Below, in pieces: positions 16,180 through 24,639 of a stretch of DNA of 37,199 nt. A model generated the notes under the pieces. That model did not search any database. It was not told the DNA's origin and saw only the letters and a program-made list of their open reading frames with translations. Numbering within the stretch: the stretch's first letter is position 1; every line of letters starts with the position of its first letter. The translations under genes were made by a program, and so were the position numbers. The stretch is from Treponemataceae bacterium. Its GTDB lineage: Bacteria > Spirochaetota > Spirochaetia > Treponematales > Treponemataceae. The DNA is taken from contig JAIKVO010000098.1 in the NCBI GenBank assembly GCA_024685655.1, positions 1 through 37,199 of the forward strand. The letters are read 5' to 3'.

Positions 16180-17996
16180 ACAGCAAAATTAAAGCGGCAA
16201 TTATCTTTGTCATCTATACCTTCCTTGTTTTTCTCTTTTCAATTCTGTGGTTTATTTTCTTTTCAGACGCAAGCAAAGTACTACCGCCTGATCAGTTCGC
16301 ATATAAATTCGATAACGGAGTCATCTATTTTTTCATGCTCATCCCTCCAGTACTAATGACCGCAGAAATATTCGGATTTTCTTGGTTCTTCGGGGTGTCA
16401 TCGCTCGGAACGAAAAAGAGATTCTCTAACAAGATGCTAGGTCATCTTAAAACTGTTCTTATTACTTGCGTATCATGCGTTATTGTATGTTTTGTTTCAG
16501 AAGAAGCGTTGATTCCTAGTATCCAAAACGCAGTAAGCCTATACGAGGCAAGGGCTCGCAATTACTGGGAGTACACAGAACTTGCTGAAGAGTATTCAAA
16601 ATCAGGTTCGTTTAACAATGCACGGTTCTATGCAGAGGAAGCTCTTAAACTGTATCCAGGCTCCCCAGAAGCAAAATCGCTTGCCTTACGCATGGAGCGT
16701 GAGTCATTGGAAGCAAACAGCGCGGAAAACATGTCGAATACAGTTGCTGATGAAAAGAACGATTTCATCCAGATGCAGAATGAAGAACTTTCGTATTCGT
16801 ATCTTACGGAAGCCGAAAAAGCTTTTGCGGCAGCAGATTACATAAATGCCCATTACTATGCGGAAATGGCGGCAAAGTCAACAGAACGAAACGGACAAAA
16901 TCTTTTACGAGCCAAAGAAATTTCTTCCGTTTCGTGGGGGCTTCTTAATTCTGATAAAAATACGTTCAACAAAGAATCGGGCGATGTATACAAACTTAAG
17001 AAAGAGGCTTACAACGCTCTGGAAAACGGCGATGTGCTCAAAGCGTACTATATGCTTATTAAACTGAATGATGCATATCCGAATGACCCCGATATAGCGA
17101 ATTACTTTGAGGAAACAGTGAACAGGCTTGAAAATCAGTATTTCTTTGTTGATGAGACAGATGATCTGCGTGATTTTGAAACAGCCAACAACGTATTTTT
17201 TTCTGTAACAAAACCGGATGGTCAGGTTGATTTAATTTTCATAGGCGGAATTTCCGTCGTAGAAAACACAGGGCAGTTTATTCAATATTTTAGGAATTTC
17301 TCTGTTACATCGTTCTCGGAAGAAGGTCATGTGAAGCAGTTTTTTTCTGTGCCTTATGCAAAAATGACAGCTCAGCTTGTATCATCTTTGGTGGAATCTG
17401 GACTAGTCTCAACAAAGAGAGAATTCAAAACAAGCAACGACCAATATGTGCCATATGTTTTCTTGGAAGGCATAGACAGGCAATCGGATAACACACGCAA
17501 TGCCATAAAGCCTAAATTCAAATATCGGATGGAAGAAGAAGCTCCTTCTTTTTATATTATTGATATTCCGTTCGGAGATCTTACGCTTATACGACAAGCT
17601 TGTGAAGGTGCGGATAAAATGCCTTTTATCTCTCTTATGCAGTTTATTTCTAAGGCCGCACATTACGGTTTTTCTAACGAGGTTTACACTGCTGCATTCG
17701 CAAAAAGAGCATGTTATCCGTTTATAATTCTTGCAATCATGATAACATTAGCAATAATGAGTTTTAACTACAGGCTGTTGTCAGGACACGCTTTCCGGTT
17801 TCACTGGCTGCTTTTGTTCCCAATGATGACTATAATACTGCGTTTTGCTATGATGCTCATTGATTATGTAGAAAGCCTTCTCGCAATTTCGTTGTATTCA
17901 GCAGCGGGGTCGGCTTGCCCTGCAGCTATGATTTTTCTCTCAATCGCACTTGTCGTTATCGTTTCATTCCGATTTCTCAGCTCGCATAGCGAATAG
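16176..17996 (+). CDS. LptF/LptG-like membrane protein with inserted TPR repeats
   Basis: The product has 606 residues. Three N-terminal membrane helices (about 8-29, 48-73, 91-108) are followed by a helical stretch with TPR-like units near 133-163, 210-240 and 275-305 (for example NARFYAEEALKLYPGSPEA). Beta-rich sequence spans about 335-465, and three C-terminal helices lie at 512-530, 543-563 and 580-600. The segment before helix 4 (MPFISLMQFISKAAHYGFS, then a Tyr and KRACYPFIILAI) resembles the conserved LptF/G stretch in which a leucine-rich helix and a G-x-x-x-x-x-Y motif lead into P-F-aliphatic. Known LptF/G are about 360 residues with no TPR, so the insertion explains most of the extra length. 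GGAGG precedes the ATG, which overlaps the upstream stop. The assignment is inference; an unrelated TPR membrane protein remains possible. Confidence 0.65.
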   Translation: MNSKIKAAIIFVIYTFLVFLFSILWFIFFSDASKVLPPDQFAYKFDNGVIYFFMLIPPVLMTAEIFGFSWFFGVSSLGTKKRFSNKMLGHLKTVLITCVSCVIVCFVSEEALIPSIQNAVSLYEARARNYWEYTELAEEYSKSGSFNNARFYAEEALKLYPGSPEAKSLALRMERESLEANSAENMSNTVADEKNDFIQMQNEELSYSYLTEAEKAFAAADYINAHYYAEMAAKSTERNGQNLLRAKEISSVSWGLLNSDKNTFNKESGDVYKLKKEAYNALENGDVLKAYYMLIKLNDAYPNDPDIANYFEETVNRLENQYFFVDETDDLRDFETANNVFFSVTKPDGQVDLIFIGGISVVENTGQFIQYFRNFSVTSFSEEGHVKQFFSVPYAKMTAQLVSSLVESGLVSTKREFKTSNDQYVPYVFLEGIDRQSDNTRNAIKPKFKYRMEEEAPSFYIIDIPFGDLTLIRQACEGADKMPFISLMQFISKAAHYGFSNEVYTAAFAKRACYPFIILAIMITLAIMSFNYRLLSGHAFRFHWLLLFPMMTIILRFAMMLIDYVESLLAISLYSAAGSACPAAMIFLSIALVVIVSFRFLSSHSE

Positions 17997-18049
17997 ACCG
18001 CTTCTGCCAGGAACGACTTTTGACTCAAATCTTACGCAAACGTTACATG

Positions 18050-18079
18050 GCGCACAATGCACTGCAATGCATTGTGCGC
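18050..18079. terminator. 12-bp perfect hairpin between converging genes
   Basis: GCGCACAATGCA (18050-18061) and TGCATTGTGCGC (18068-18079) pair perfectly around CTGCAA. It lies in the 93-bp gap between the converging stops of the LptG-like gene and murA, so it could end transcription from both sides. No U-tract follows on either strand, so it is not a textbook intrinsic terminator. It may act as an RNA-stability or Rho-assisted element. Confidence 0.5.
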
Positions 18080-18089
18080 TCAACACACT

Positions 18090-19370
18090 CTATGCGTCTC
18101 TTCTGGTAATATGTGCGCCCAGCGACTGAAGCCGCTCGACGAGCTCCTCATAACCACGTTCTATTTGGTACACATTGCGGATAACGCTATCTCCTTGTGC
18201 ACTTAAAGCAGCTATAAGCAGCGCCATTCCCGCACGAATATCCGGTGAAACGAGCTCGTCTCCATGCAAAATGCAAGGTCCTGAAACAACAGCTCTGTGC
18301 GGGTCGCAAAGCGTAATACGTGCGCCCATCCCAATTAGCTTGTCCACAAAGAACATTCTAGATTCAAACATTTTTTCGAATATAAGAACAGTTCCTGTAA
18401 CCTGAGTCGCAACAACAGTCATCACACTTGTAAGGTCCGCCGGGAAACCAGGCCAAGGGCTATCATCTATCTTCGGAGTCATACCACCTATATCGGTGTC
18501 AACTTGCATAGCCTGCCCTACAGGAACAGTCAATGTATCCCCATCAAGATCCCAATGAATACCCAGTTTACTGAATGCTGGTTTTATAGGGCGTAAATCC
18601 TGAGGACGTATGCCTGTAATCGTGATGGATCCTTTTGTCGCCGCAGCAAGACCAATAAATGAGCCTACCTCCATGAAATCTGGACCAATTGTAAATTCAC
18701 AGCCATGAAGATGACTGACACCATTTATTGTAAGGATGTTGGAACCAATTCCTGAAATATTCGCACCCATACAGTTCAGCATATGGCACAAATCCTGAAC
18801 ATGCGGCTCGCTAGCGGCATTCGTGATTATTGTAGTCCCCTCGGCAAGGGCTGCCGCCATAACCGCGTTTTCAGTAGCTGTTACAGAAGCCTCGTCAAGA
18901 AAGATATCCGCACCAGCAAGTTTGTTCGCCGTAAAAATAAATTGTCCGTTCGCAGAAATTCGTACGCCAAGTTCTTGAAGCGCAAGGAAATGCGTATCCA
19001 CACGGCGGCGGCCGATTACGTCTCCCCCAGGAGGTGCCATTACCGCTTTTCCGCAGCGAGCCGCAAGCGGGCCCGCGAAAAGAATAGAACCACGTATTTT
19101 TCTAGAAAGCTCCGGAGGAATCTCCGTTTTCACAATTGAGTCACATGTTATACGCCATGTATTTTTCTTTACATGCTCCGCAGAAACCCCAAGGCTTTTC
19201 AGTATTTCTATCATAACCCTAGTGTCTTCAATTTCTGGGATATTGTTCAGAATCACTGGTTCAGGTGTAAGAAGACACGCCGCAATGCAGGGAAGAGCCG
19301 CATTCTTATTTCCGCTGGCATGAATCGTTCCCTTTATTGGGAAACCGCCTTCTACAAAATATTCAATCAT
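18090..19370 (-). CDS. murA: UDP-N-acetylglucosamine 1-carboxyvinyltransferase (Asp-type MurA)
   Basis: The 426-residue cytoplasmic enzyme transfers enolpyruvate from PEP to UDP-GlcNAc, the first committed step of peptidoglycan synthesis. Family landmarks are [15 protein letters not shown] with the conserved Lys22 (residues 20-34), [17 protein letters not shown] (93-109), [15 protein letters not shown] (121-135), FPADLTSV (in the [11 protein letters not shown] block) and the C-terminal [15 protein letters not shown]. The catalytic loop reads PPGGDVIG with Asp117 where most MurA proteins have Cys115 (E. coli numbering). Cys is the residue alkylated by fosfomycin. Natural Asp variants are known in Mycobacterium tuberculosis, Chlamydia and Borrelia and are fosfomycin-insensitive. 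The ATG lies one base after the pepT stop, and its SD (GAGGAAAAG) is inside the end of pepT, so translation is probably coupled. Confidence 0.95.
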   Translation of the reverse strand: MIEYFVEGGFPIKGTIHASGNKNAALPCIAACLLTPEPVILNNIPEIEDTRVMIEILKSLGVSAEHVKKNTWRITCDSIVKTEIPPELSRKIRGSILFAGPLAARCGKAVMAPPGGDVIGRRRVDTHFLALQELGVRISANGQFIFTANKLAGADIFLDEASVTATENAVMAAALAEGTTIITNAASEPHVQDLCHMLNCMGANISGIGSNILTINGVSHLHGCEFTIGPDFMEVGSFIGLAAATKGSITITGIRPQDLRPIKPAFSKLGIHWDLDGDTLTVPVGQAMQVDTDIGGMTPKIDDSPWPGFPADLTSVMTVVATQVTGTVLIFEKMFESRMFFVDKLIGMGARITLCDPHRAVVSGPCILHGDELVSPDIRAGMALLIAALSAQGDSVIRNVYQIERGYEELVERLQSLGAHITRRDA

Positions 19371-19371
19371 A

Positions 19372-20619
19372 TTACTTTTCCTCTGCCCAAAGACGGATAA
19401 GCTCTATTACAGTTTTTACTGCCGTCATCATCTGATTGAGCGATGCCCATTCAGAGCGAGAATGGAAATTGTGGCCACCGGTAAACACATTCGGAGTCGG
19501 AATTCCCATTTCAGAAAGACGTGAACCATCCGTACCTCCCCGGATAGGATTAAATGTCGGCTTTATGCCCGCTGATTCTGTCGCTTTAACAAGTTTTTCG
19601 ACAACAGCAGGATTCTTATCAAGCTCTTCTTTCATGTTAAGGTATTGCTTTGTGTGAGTTACCGATGTTTTTCCGCCTGGAAATTTATATTCAACAGCTT
19701 TTGCCAGAGCATCAACCGTATCAAGCCGTTTCTGCATACCATCAGCAGAAAAATCGCGCAAATACAAAACCACCTGAGACTGCTCGATATGGCCAGAAAT
19801 CCCCATCGGTGCATAAAACCCTTGATATCCGTCCGTAGTTTCTGGTGATTCGCCATGCGGAAGCATTGAAACAAACGAAGATGCCATTGAAATTGCGTTG
19901 ACCATTCCCGGTCGCGCAGTTCCAGTGTGCATAGAGATTCCTGTGAACGTTATTTCACTTTTATATGCATTGAAACATTCAATTTCAAGCTCGCCTTCTT
20001 TGCCGCCGTCAAGCGTGTAGCACTGTTTTGCAGTAAGCCAGTCAGTCGGAACGAAATCCATGCCATGACCCGTTTCTTCATCCGGCGAAAATATAATTTC
20101 CACAGCACCATGTTTGAACGAACTGTCTGTAGCAATTTTTTCGATTGCAGTCATTATGGCAGCAATTCCGGCTTTGTCATCAGCTCCCAAAAGTGTGGTT
20201 CCGTCTGTCGTTATTATCGTCTGACCTTTAGCATCCGCGAGATCTTTATCCGTTGCAGGATCAAGTGTAATTCCGTTTCCTATGGCGAGCGGCTTTCCAT
20301 CATATTTTTCGATAACATTCGGATTCACGTCTTTACCGGAAACTTCCGAAACGGTGTCCATGTGCGCAAGAAGCCCGATTACAGGCGCATTCTCGTATCC
20401 TTCAGACGCTGTAAGCCGTCCGCAAACATAAGCATGTTCCGTCACATGAACATCAGAAAGCCCGATTTTTTTAAGCTCTTCTGCGAGTGTCTGCGCAAAA
20501 TCCGCTTCTCTTTGTTCAGAAGGGATAATTCCATTATCTGCATTGTCCTGATTGCTTGTTGTCCAAGTCTTTACATATCGTATAAAACGGTCAAGAAGTT
20601 GTTTTTCTATGTTTTCCAT
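19372..20619 (-). CDS. pepT: Tripeptide aminopeptidase (peptidase T)
   Basis: The 415-residue M20-family metallopeptidase removes the N-terminal residue from tripeptides in the cytoplasm. The di-zinc site is visible: LLAHMDTV with His86 and Asp88, [12 protein letters not shown] with the bridging Asp, SPDEETGHG with the catalytic and metal-binding Glu pair, and near the end [12 protein letters not shown] and [13 protein letters not shown] with the last His ligand. Length equals that of E. coli PepT (about 408). It lies between a radical SAM gene (27 bp upstream) and murA (1 bp downstream) on the minus strand. No clear SD precedes the ATG at 20619. Confidence 0.95.
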   Translation of the reverse strand: MENIEKQLLDRFIRYVKTWTTSNQDNADNGIIPSEQREADFAQTLAEELKKIGLSDVHVTEHAYVCGRLTASEGYENAPVIGLLAHMDTVSEVSGKDVNPNVIEKYDGKPLAIGNGITLDPATDKDLADAKGQTIITTDGTTLLGADDKAGIAAIMTAIEKIATDSSFKHGAVEIIFSPDEETGHGMDFVPTDWLTAKQCYTLDGGKEGELEIECFNAYKSEITFTGISMHTGTARPGMVNAISMASSFVSMLPHGESPETTDGYQGFYAPMGISGHIEQSQVVLYLRDFSADGMQKRLDTVDALAKAVEYKFPGGKTSVTHTKQYLNMKEELDKNPAVVEKLVKATESAGIKPTFNPIRGGTDGSRLSEMGIPTPNVFTGGHNFHSRSEWASLNQMMTAVKTVIELIRLWAEEK

Positions 20620-20646
20620 AATATAAAAGATACGCCATTTTCAAAG

Positions 20647-21702
20647 TTAGCACAAGAAGCTGTTTTTCCAGTGCCAAACAGGTTTTGCAAGTTTGTTACT
20701 GAACGGTTGCGTCCGGTTGAAATCCGGGAGCCATTCGGTATCTTCCTCCAGTTCCTGATAAAACAGATACTGAAAGTCGTATTCGTCGATAATTGCGCGG
20801 ATTTGCGCAAATTCATCTTTAGAAATAAGCCTATTGCTGAACGCACCGAGCGCGGCTTCTCTTACTGTAAGTTGCGATTGTGAAAACGCCCCTTCCTCCG
20901 GCACCACCGGCGTATACTGCGACATCAACGAAACGCACGCGCAGTGGTCGTCATCCCTGTCCGCCGTTTTTTTGAGCCAGTCGAGCGTAAGCCGCGTGTC
21001 ATCAAGCCTGCCAGGCAACACAAGATGCCGTATTATAACACCGGACATCATTTTCTCTTTGCCGTTCGGTGCCGGTCTGAATTCCGCGCTGGTATTCTGT
21101 ACCATCCACCGGATAGCCTTTTTCGCGACTGCCGGATAATCGCGCGCCTTAAAAACTGCGTCGGCAATAAGCGGATTAAGCGTCTTAAGATCCGGCAGCC
21201 ATATATCGACAAGTCCTTTAAGCATTTCCAATGCTTCCACCGTTTCGTACGCGGAGCAATTCCAGCAAATTGGCAGCGTAAGTCCGTGCGATTTCGCTAG
21301 CGAAAGTGCTTCTGCAATTGCCGGAATATCATGGCTGCCGGTCACGATGTTTATGTTTTCTGCCCCGGCAGCTTGCAGCTTCAAGCAAATATCAGCAAAG
21401 TCCGCGGCAGAAAGCGAAGCTCCCATTCCGCACTGAGAAATCTGGTAATTTTGGCAAAATGCGCAGCGCAAATTGCAGCCAGTTATGAAAATCGTGCCAG
21501 AACCGCCGTTTACGGTTATGGGGGGTTCTTCGCCAAAGTGAAGGCACGCGCTCGCAGCCCGAATTTCAGCAGACTCGCCACAAAATCCGTACTTGTGCGC
21601 CGAAACATCTGCCTCGCTCGCCACACCAATTCCGCTGGTTCTGTCTACTCCGCAATTCCGCGGACATAAAACGCATTTTTCGTAAAGATTGTTACAGGGC
21701 AT
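20647..21702 (-). CDS. PflX-like radical SAM protein
   Basis: The 351-residue radical SAM enzyme resembles PflX and pyruvate-formate-lyase activating-enzyme homologues. The [4Fe-4S] cluster motif is CNLRCAFC (Cys76, Cys80, Cys83), followed by QNYQIS. The N-terminal segment CVLCPRNCGVDR and GFCGE gives extra cysteines (10, 13, 17, 41), as is typical of this subgroup and compatible with a further metal site. Downstream blocks include NIVTGSHDIPAIAEA, LPICWNCSAYE and VDIWLPDLKT. The substrate of the PflX group is not established, and no glycyl-radical enzyme is adjacent. The ATG lies inside the last codons of the upstream gene (11-nt overlap), and only a weak GGA is present as SD, so it is probably translationally coupled. 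Confidence 0.85.
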   Translation of the reverse strand: MPCNNLYEKCVLCPRNCGVDRTSGIGVASEADVSAHKYGFCGESAEIRAASACLHFGEEPPITVNGGSGTIFITGCNLRCAFCQNYQISQCGMGASLSAADFADICLKLQAAGAENINIVTGSHDIPAIAEALSLAKSHGLTLPICWNCSAYETVEALEMLKGLVDIWLPDLKTLNPLIADAVFKARDYPAVAKKAIRWMVQNTSAEFRPAPNGKEKMMSGVIIRHLVLPGRLDDTRLTLDWLKKTADRDDDHCACVSLMSQYTPVVPEEGAFSQSQLTVREAALGAFSNRLISKDEFAQIRAIIDEYDFQYLFYQELEEDTEWLPDFNRTQPFSNKLAKPVWHWKNSFLC

Positions 21703-22093
21703 CGTGATCCATTATCGTATTCATCATAGATGTTAGCATTTCGACCGGCAAATCTTCAGCTTCGTAATTTATTAAATCGCGAAATTCCGAAAAATCGGCT
21801 TTTGTAAGCACTGTATCATCGCTCAACGTTCCGTCAAGGAATTCCTGAACATCGTAAAGCCAGCTTAAATTATCCTCAGAAGGCTCTTCCGCTGGCGTCT
21901 TAGAAGCAGTAACCTTAGCAAGCCACAGTTCGGAAATAGATTGTGCTAATCCCTGACAGTCTTTATTTGAAGAAACAAAAAGCTCGGCAATCGTTCTGGA
22001 AGCTCGTATTCCATCATATACCCCGCCATTGTCCGCTCTATCATGTTTTATAATCCGCTTTATATCAGCCTGAAACTTCTGTATATCATTCAT
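21692..22093 (-). CDS. Small acidic protein of unknown function
   Basis: The 133-residue product is rich in Asp and Glu and mostly helical in appearance, with no signal peptide, membrane helix or cysteine cluster. The middle (about 68-85) has an acidic linker between two helical halves. I do not recognise a family. Its stop overlaps the start of the radical SAM gene by 11 nt, which suggests linked expression and perhaps a functional partner. No clear SD precedes the ATG, and the start at 22093 is the first in-frame choice. It diverges from the PTS EIIA gene across 80 bp. Confidence 0.65.
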   Translation of the reverse strand: MNDIQKFQADIKRIIKHDRADNGGVYDGIRASRTIAELFVSSNKDCQGLAQSISELWLAKVTASKTPAEEPSEDNLSWLYDVQEFLDGTLSDDTVLTKADFSEFRDLINYEAEDLPVEMLTSMMNTIMDHDAL

Positions 22094-22138
22094 AAAACTA
22101 TTCTAGCATAAATTCTCATAATTTGGTATGTCTGATTC

Positions 22139-22167
22139 TTGACTTTTACGATAAGTAAACGTAAACT
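22139..22167 (+). promoter_or_regulatory. Possible promoter giving a nearly leaderless PTS EIIA transcript
   Basis: TTGACT (22139-22144) is followed after 17 nt by TAAACT (22162-22167), four of six at the -10. The start site would fall at about the ATG (22174), and only a weak TTTAGGT could act as SD. A tandem GTAAACGTAAAC (22155-22166) overlaps the -10 and could be a protein-binding site. Confidence 0.35.
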
Positions 22168-22173
22168 TTAGGT

Positions 22174-22620
22174 ATGAATCTACGAACTGTATTAACGCCG
22201 GAGACAGTAAATCTCCACCTTAAAGGCACAACTAAAGAAGAAATTATTGACGAATTGCTGGAAATACTTATTCAAGCCGGTAAGGTGAGCAATAAGGATG
22301 CCGCAAGAGAATGTGTTCTCGATCGTGAGCGCAAGATGTCTACTGGTATGAAGCATGGTATTGCTATTCCGCATGGAAAGACGGATACAGTAAGCGATCT
22401 CGTTGCTTGCATCGGAATTTCTGACAACCCTGTAGATTTTGATTCTCTTGATCAGGAACCGTGCCGTATTTTTATAATGACACTTTCTCCTGTAAACAAG
22501 ACAGGTCCTCATCTCCAGTTCTTGGCAGAAGTCAGCCTTCTTTTCAAGAGTGCTGAAAAACGAAAGGAAATTCTTAACACGTCTGACAAGGCCCAGGTTA
22601 TTAAAATCTTGACCGAGTAG
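22174..22620 (+). CDS. PTS EIIA domain protein (fructose/nitrogen-regulatory type)
   Basis: The 148-residue stand-alone EIIA domain of the fructose/mannitol superfamily has the phosphorylation-site motif GMKHGIAIPHGKTD, with His67 as the expected phospho-acceptor. The later block LSPVNKTGPHLQFLAEVS is also typical. No EIIB or EIIC transporter gene is adjacent, so a regulatory role like that of PtsN (EIIA-Ntr) is more likely than sugar uptake. HPr kinase and EI genes are not in the window. The gene is monocistronic: 80 bp separate it from the divergent upstream gene, and a terminator follows. Confidence 0.85.
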   Translation: MNLRTVLTPETVNLHLKGTTKEEIIDELLEILIQAGKVSNKDAARECVLDRERKMSTGMKHGIAIPHGKTDTVSDLVACIGISDNPVDFDSLDQEPCRIFIMTLSPVNKTGPHLQFLAEVSLLFKSAEKRKEILNTSDKAQVIKILTE

Positions 22621-22738
22621 TCGTTTAAGGATTGTATCAGAGAAGAGGGTTTGCTCTGGTGTTCATCATCGGGGCTGTTTACAGACTCGTTGGGAGCCTT
22701 TAAACATTTTTAGTTTTTAGGATTTTCTCGATTAGACG

Positions 22739-22784
22739 GACCTCTATGGCAGGTTTACCCTTGCTATGAGGTCTGTTTTTTTTT
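22739..22784 (+). terminator. Terminator after the PTS EIIA gene, in the GH5 leader
   Basis: GACCTC (22739-22744) pairs with GAGGTC (22768-22773), and the inner stretches TATGGCAGG and CCTTGCTAT pair imperfectly. Nine T residues follow (22776-22784). It lies 118 nt after the EIIA stop and only 25 nt before the GH5 ATG. GGACC (22738-22742) could instead pair with GGTCC (22787-22791), so a switchable structure in the GH5 leader is conceivable. Confidence 0.7.
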
Positions 22785-22809
22785 GTGGTCCTCTTTTTTA
22801 GGAGCTAGC

Positions 22810-24600
22810 ATGAAGCATGAAATACTTTGGTATCCGGAAAACGGTTTTATAAAAGATAATAACGGACGCGTTCGAATTTTCCGCGGTATCAATTTCGGAG
22901 GTATCAAAAATCCTGTTCCGGTAGAGAATAATGAGGCTGGAGGTATTTCTTTCACAGACAGGTCTTTCCCGGAGTCAGAGGCCGACGAGGTGTTCCGCAG
23001 ACTTGCCGACGCAGGCTTTACGCTTATCCGTTGGGGCGTGACATGGGAAGCCGTTGAGCATGACGGCCCGGAGATGTATGACGAGGATTTTCTTGCGTAT
23101 ACAAGGCGTATGCTGAAAAAGGCCGAGGAGTACAATCTTTCCGTTATTATTCAGCCATATCAGAATGCATGGTGCCGTTTGACGGGAGGTTGTGGCGCGC
23201 CGCTTTGGACGCTCGATAAGCTCGGTTTCAACAGGACTTTGCTTTCCGACTGCGGCACTGTCTATACTAAGGAAGCCGCCGCAAAAGACGGTTATTCGGC
23301 TTATCCGTGGCAGCTGAATTACCAGCGGTATGTTTGCCAAACAATGTTCACGCTTTTTTTTGCAGGAAATACCTTCGCTCCTGAATGCCGTATAGAAGGA
23401 ATAAGCGCGCAGGATTACCTTCAGGAGCATTATATTGCGGCGATGTACCATGTAGCGCGCAGGCTCAAGGATTGCGCCAACATAATAGGGTTCGGCATAA
23501 TGAACGAGCCTTCGAACGGATATATAGGCATTTCCGACCTTGACAATTTTATAGAGCCTCCTGTCCCAGAGGGCGTTATATGCTCTCCGTTCGCTGGCAT
23601 GAAGGCCGCTTCTGGCATAATAAGCTCGTTCAACCATTTTGAGATGAAACATTCCGGTCTGAGCGTAAAGAAATGTGTCGTCGTGAATGACAAGCGCAAT
23701 ACCGGCGAGAAAGCCATTGAGAAATGCCCGTGGCGTGAAGCCGGGGTATGGCACGAGGAAGAGGGCGTGGCCGTTTTGGACAGACCTGACTATTTCCACA
23801 TGAGAAACGGAAGCCCTGTTGATTTTGCAGAGGATTACCTGAGGCCTTTCCAGCAGATGTTTATGGAAGCCCTTCAGAAAAAGCACCCAGAGTATATTTT
23901 CTTTACGGAATGCAGCCCTGCCGGGGTGACCGACGGCTTTGCGACCACAGGAATTTTCAGCTGCTATGACTCACGGATAAATCAGTTCCGGAAAGCAAAG
24001 ACGGAGTGGCTGGAAAACATTTCAAAGCAGATGATGGATAAGGCCGAGGCCTTTTCTGCGGAGGGAATGCCGTCAATTATGGGAGATTTCGGCGTTCCTA
24101 TGAACATGATGCATGGCAGTAAGGAAGGTCGGCTGGACTATACCCGGCAGGAAGAAGTGCTTACGGCATACATGGAGACAGCCGAAAAAGAGCTTTTGTC
24201 AACGGTGCTTTCTGAGTTTTCGTTGGCCGGAGCCGAGAAGGACGCGTCATGTACGGCCGATTTCAACGTGTACAATTCTACGCTGAAACAGTTCCGTGCT
24301 GAGAAGGGTTTTTCGCGCCCGTATCCTATTGCTGTCGCAGGAAAGCCAGTTTCTTTCGTTTTCCACACCGACGGAATCCCGGTGTTCGAATTCGAGTGGG
24401 ACAGCGCGGTTTGCCCGGCAGATTCGGACGAGGCCGATACTGTGTTCTTTGTTCCTGATGTTTGGTTTCCTTACGGCTGGCATGCTGACTTTATTGAAGG
24501 CAGCGGCAGTTTCAGGGAGGAGCCGACGAGTCACAGGCTTTTCGTAAAGACTGACGAAGTTTGCCGTTGCAGGATAAAAGTTGTCGCTGGAAAAAAATAA
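22810..24600 (+). CDS. GH5-like glycoside hydrolase (endoglycoceramidase-like) with altered nucleophile position
   Basis: The 596-residue protein resembles clan GH-A family 5 enzymes of the endoglycoceramidase-like type (GH5_12). Landmarks are RIFRGINFGG (residues 22-31), FTLIRWGVTWEAVE (70-83), SVIIQPYQNAW, and IIGFGIMNEPSNG with acid/base Glu233. The usual nucleophile motif G-E-F/T-G is here MGDFGVPM, with Asp426 in place of Glu. The expected His-x-Tyr before it is also not evident. Activity may be weak, altered or lost. A C-terminal beta domain (about 500-596) follows, beginning near SRPYPIAVAG. There is no signal peptide, so the protein is probably cytoplasmic. AGGAGC 5-6 nt upstream supports the ATG at 22810. 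It converges on the pfkB-family gene. Confidence 0.8.
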   Translation: MKHEILWYPENGFIKDNNGRVRIFRGINFGGIKNPVPVENNEAGGISFTDRSFPESEADEVFRRLADAGFTLIRWGVTWEAVEHDGPEMYDEDFLAYTRRMLKKAEEYNLSVIIQPYQNAWCRLTGGCGAPLWTLDKLGFNRTLLSDCGTVYTKEAAAKDGYSAYPWQLNYQRYVCQTMFTLFFAGNTFAPECRIEGISAQDYLQEHYIAAMYHVARRLKDCANIIGFGIMNEPSNGYIGISDLDNFIEPPVPEGVICSPFAGMKAASGIISSFNHFEMKHSGLSVKKCVVVNDKRNTGEKAIEKCPWREAGVWHEEEGVAVLDRPDYFHMRNGSPVDFAEDYLRPFQQMFMEALQKKHPEYIFFTECSPAGVTDGFATTGIFSCYDSRINQFRKAKTEWLENISKQMMDKAEAFSAEGMPSIMGDFGVPMNMMHGSKEGRLDYTRQEEVLTAYMETAEKELLSTVLSEFSLAGAEKDASCTADFNVYNSTLKQFRAEKGFSRPYPIAVAGKPVSFVFHTDGIPVFEFEWDSAVCPADSDEADTVFFVPDVWFPYGWHADFIEGSGSFREEPTSHRLFVKTDEVCRCRIKVVAGKK

Positions 24601-24639
24601 CTCTAGTGAAAGATGATTCTTGTGTTTGAGGAGGCGCGT

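Noticed and set aside
22975-23886. 303-residue minus-strand ORF opposite the GH5-like gene
   Set aside because: The plus strand has a strong SD and GH5 motifs; the antisense frame has no domain and arises from codon bias.
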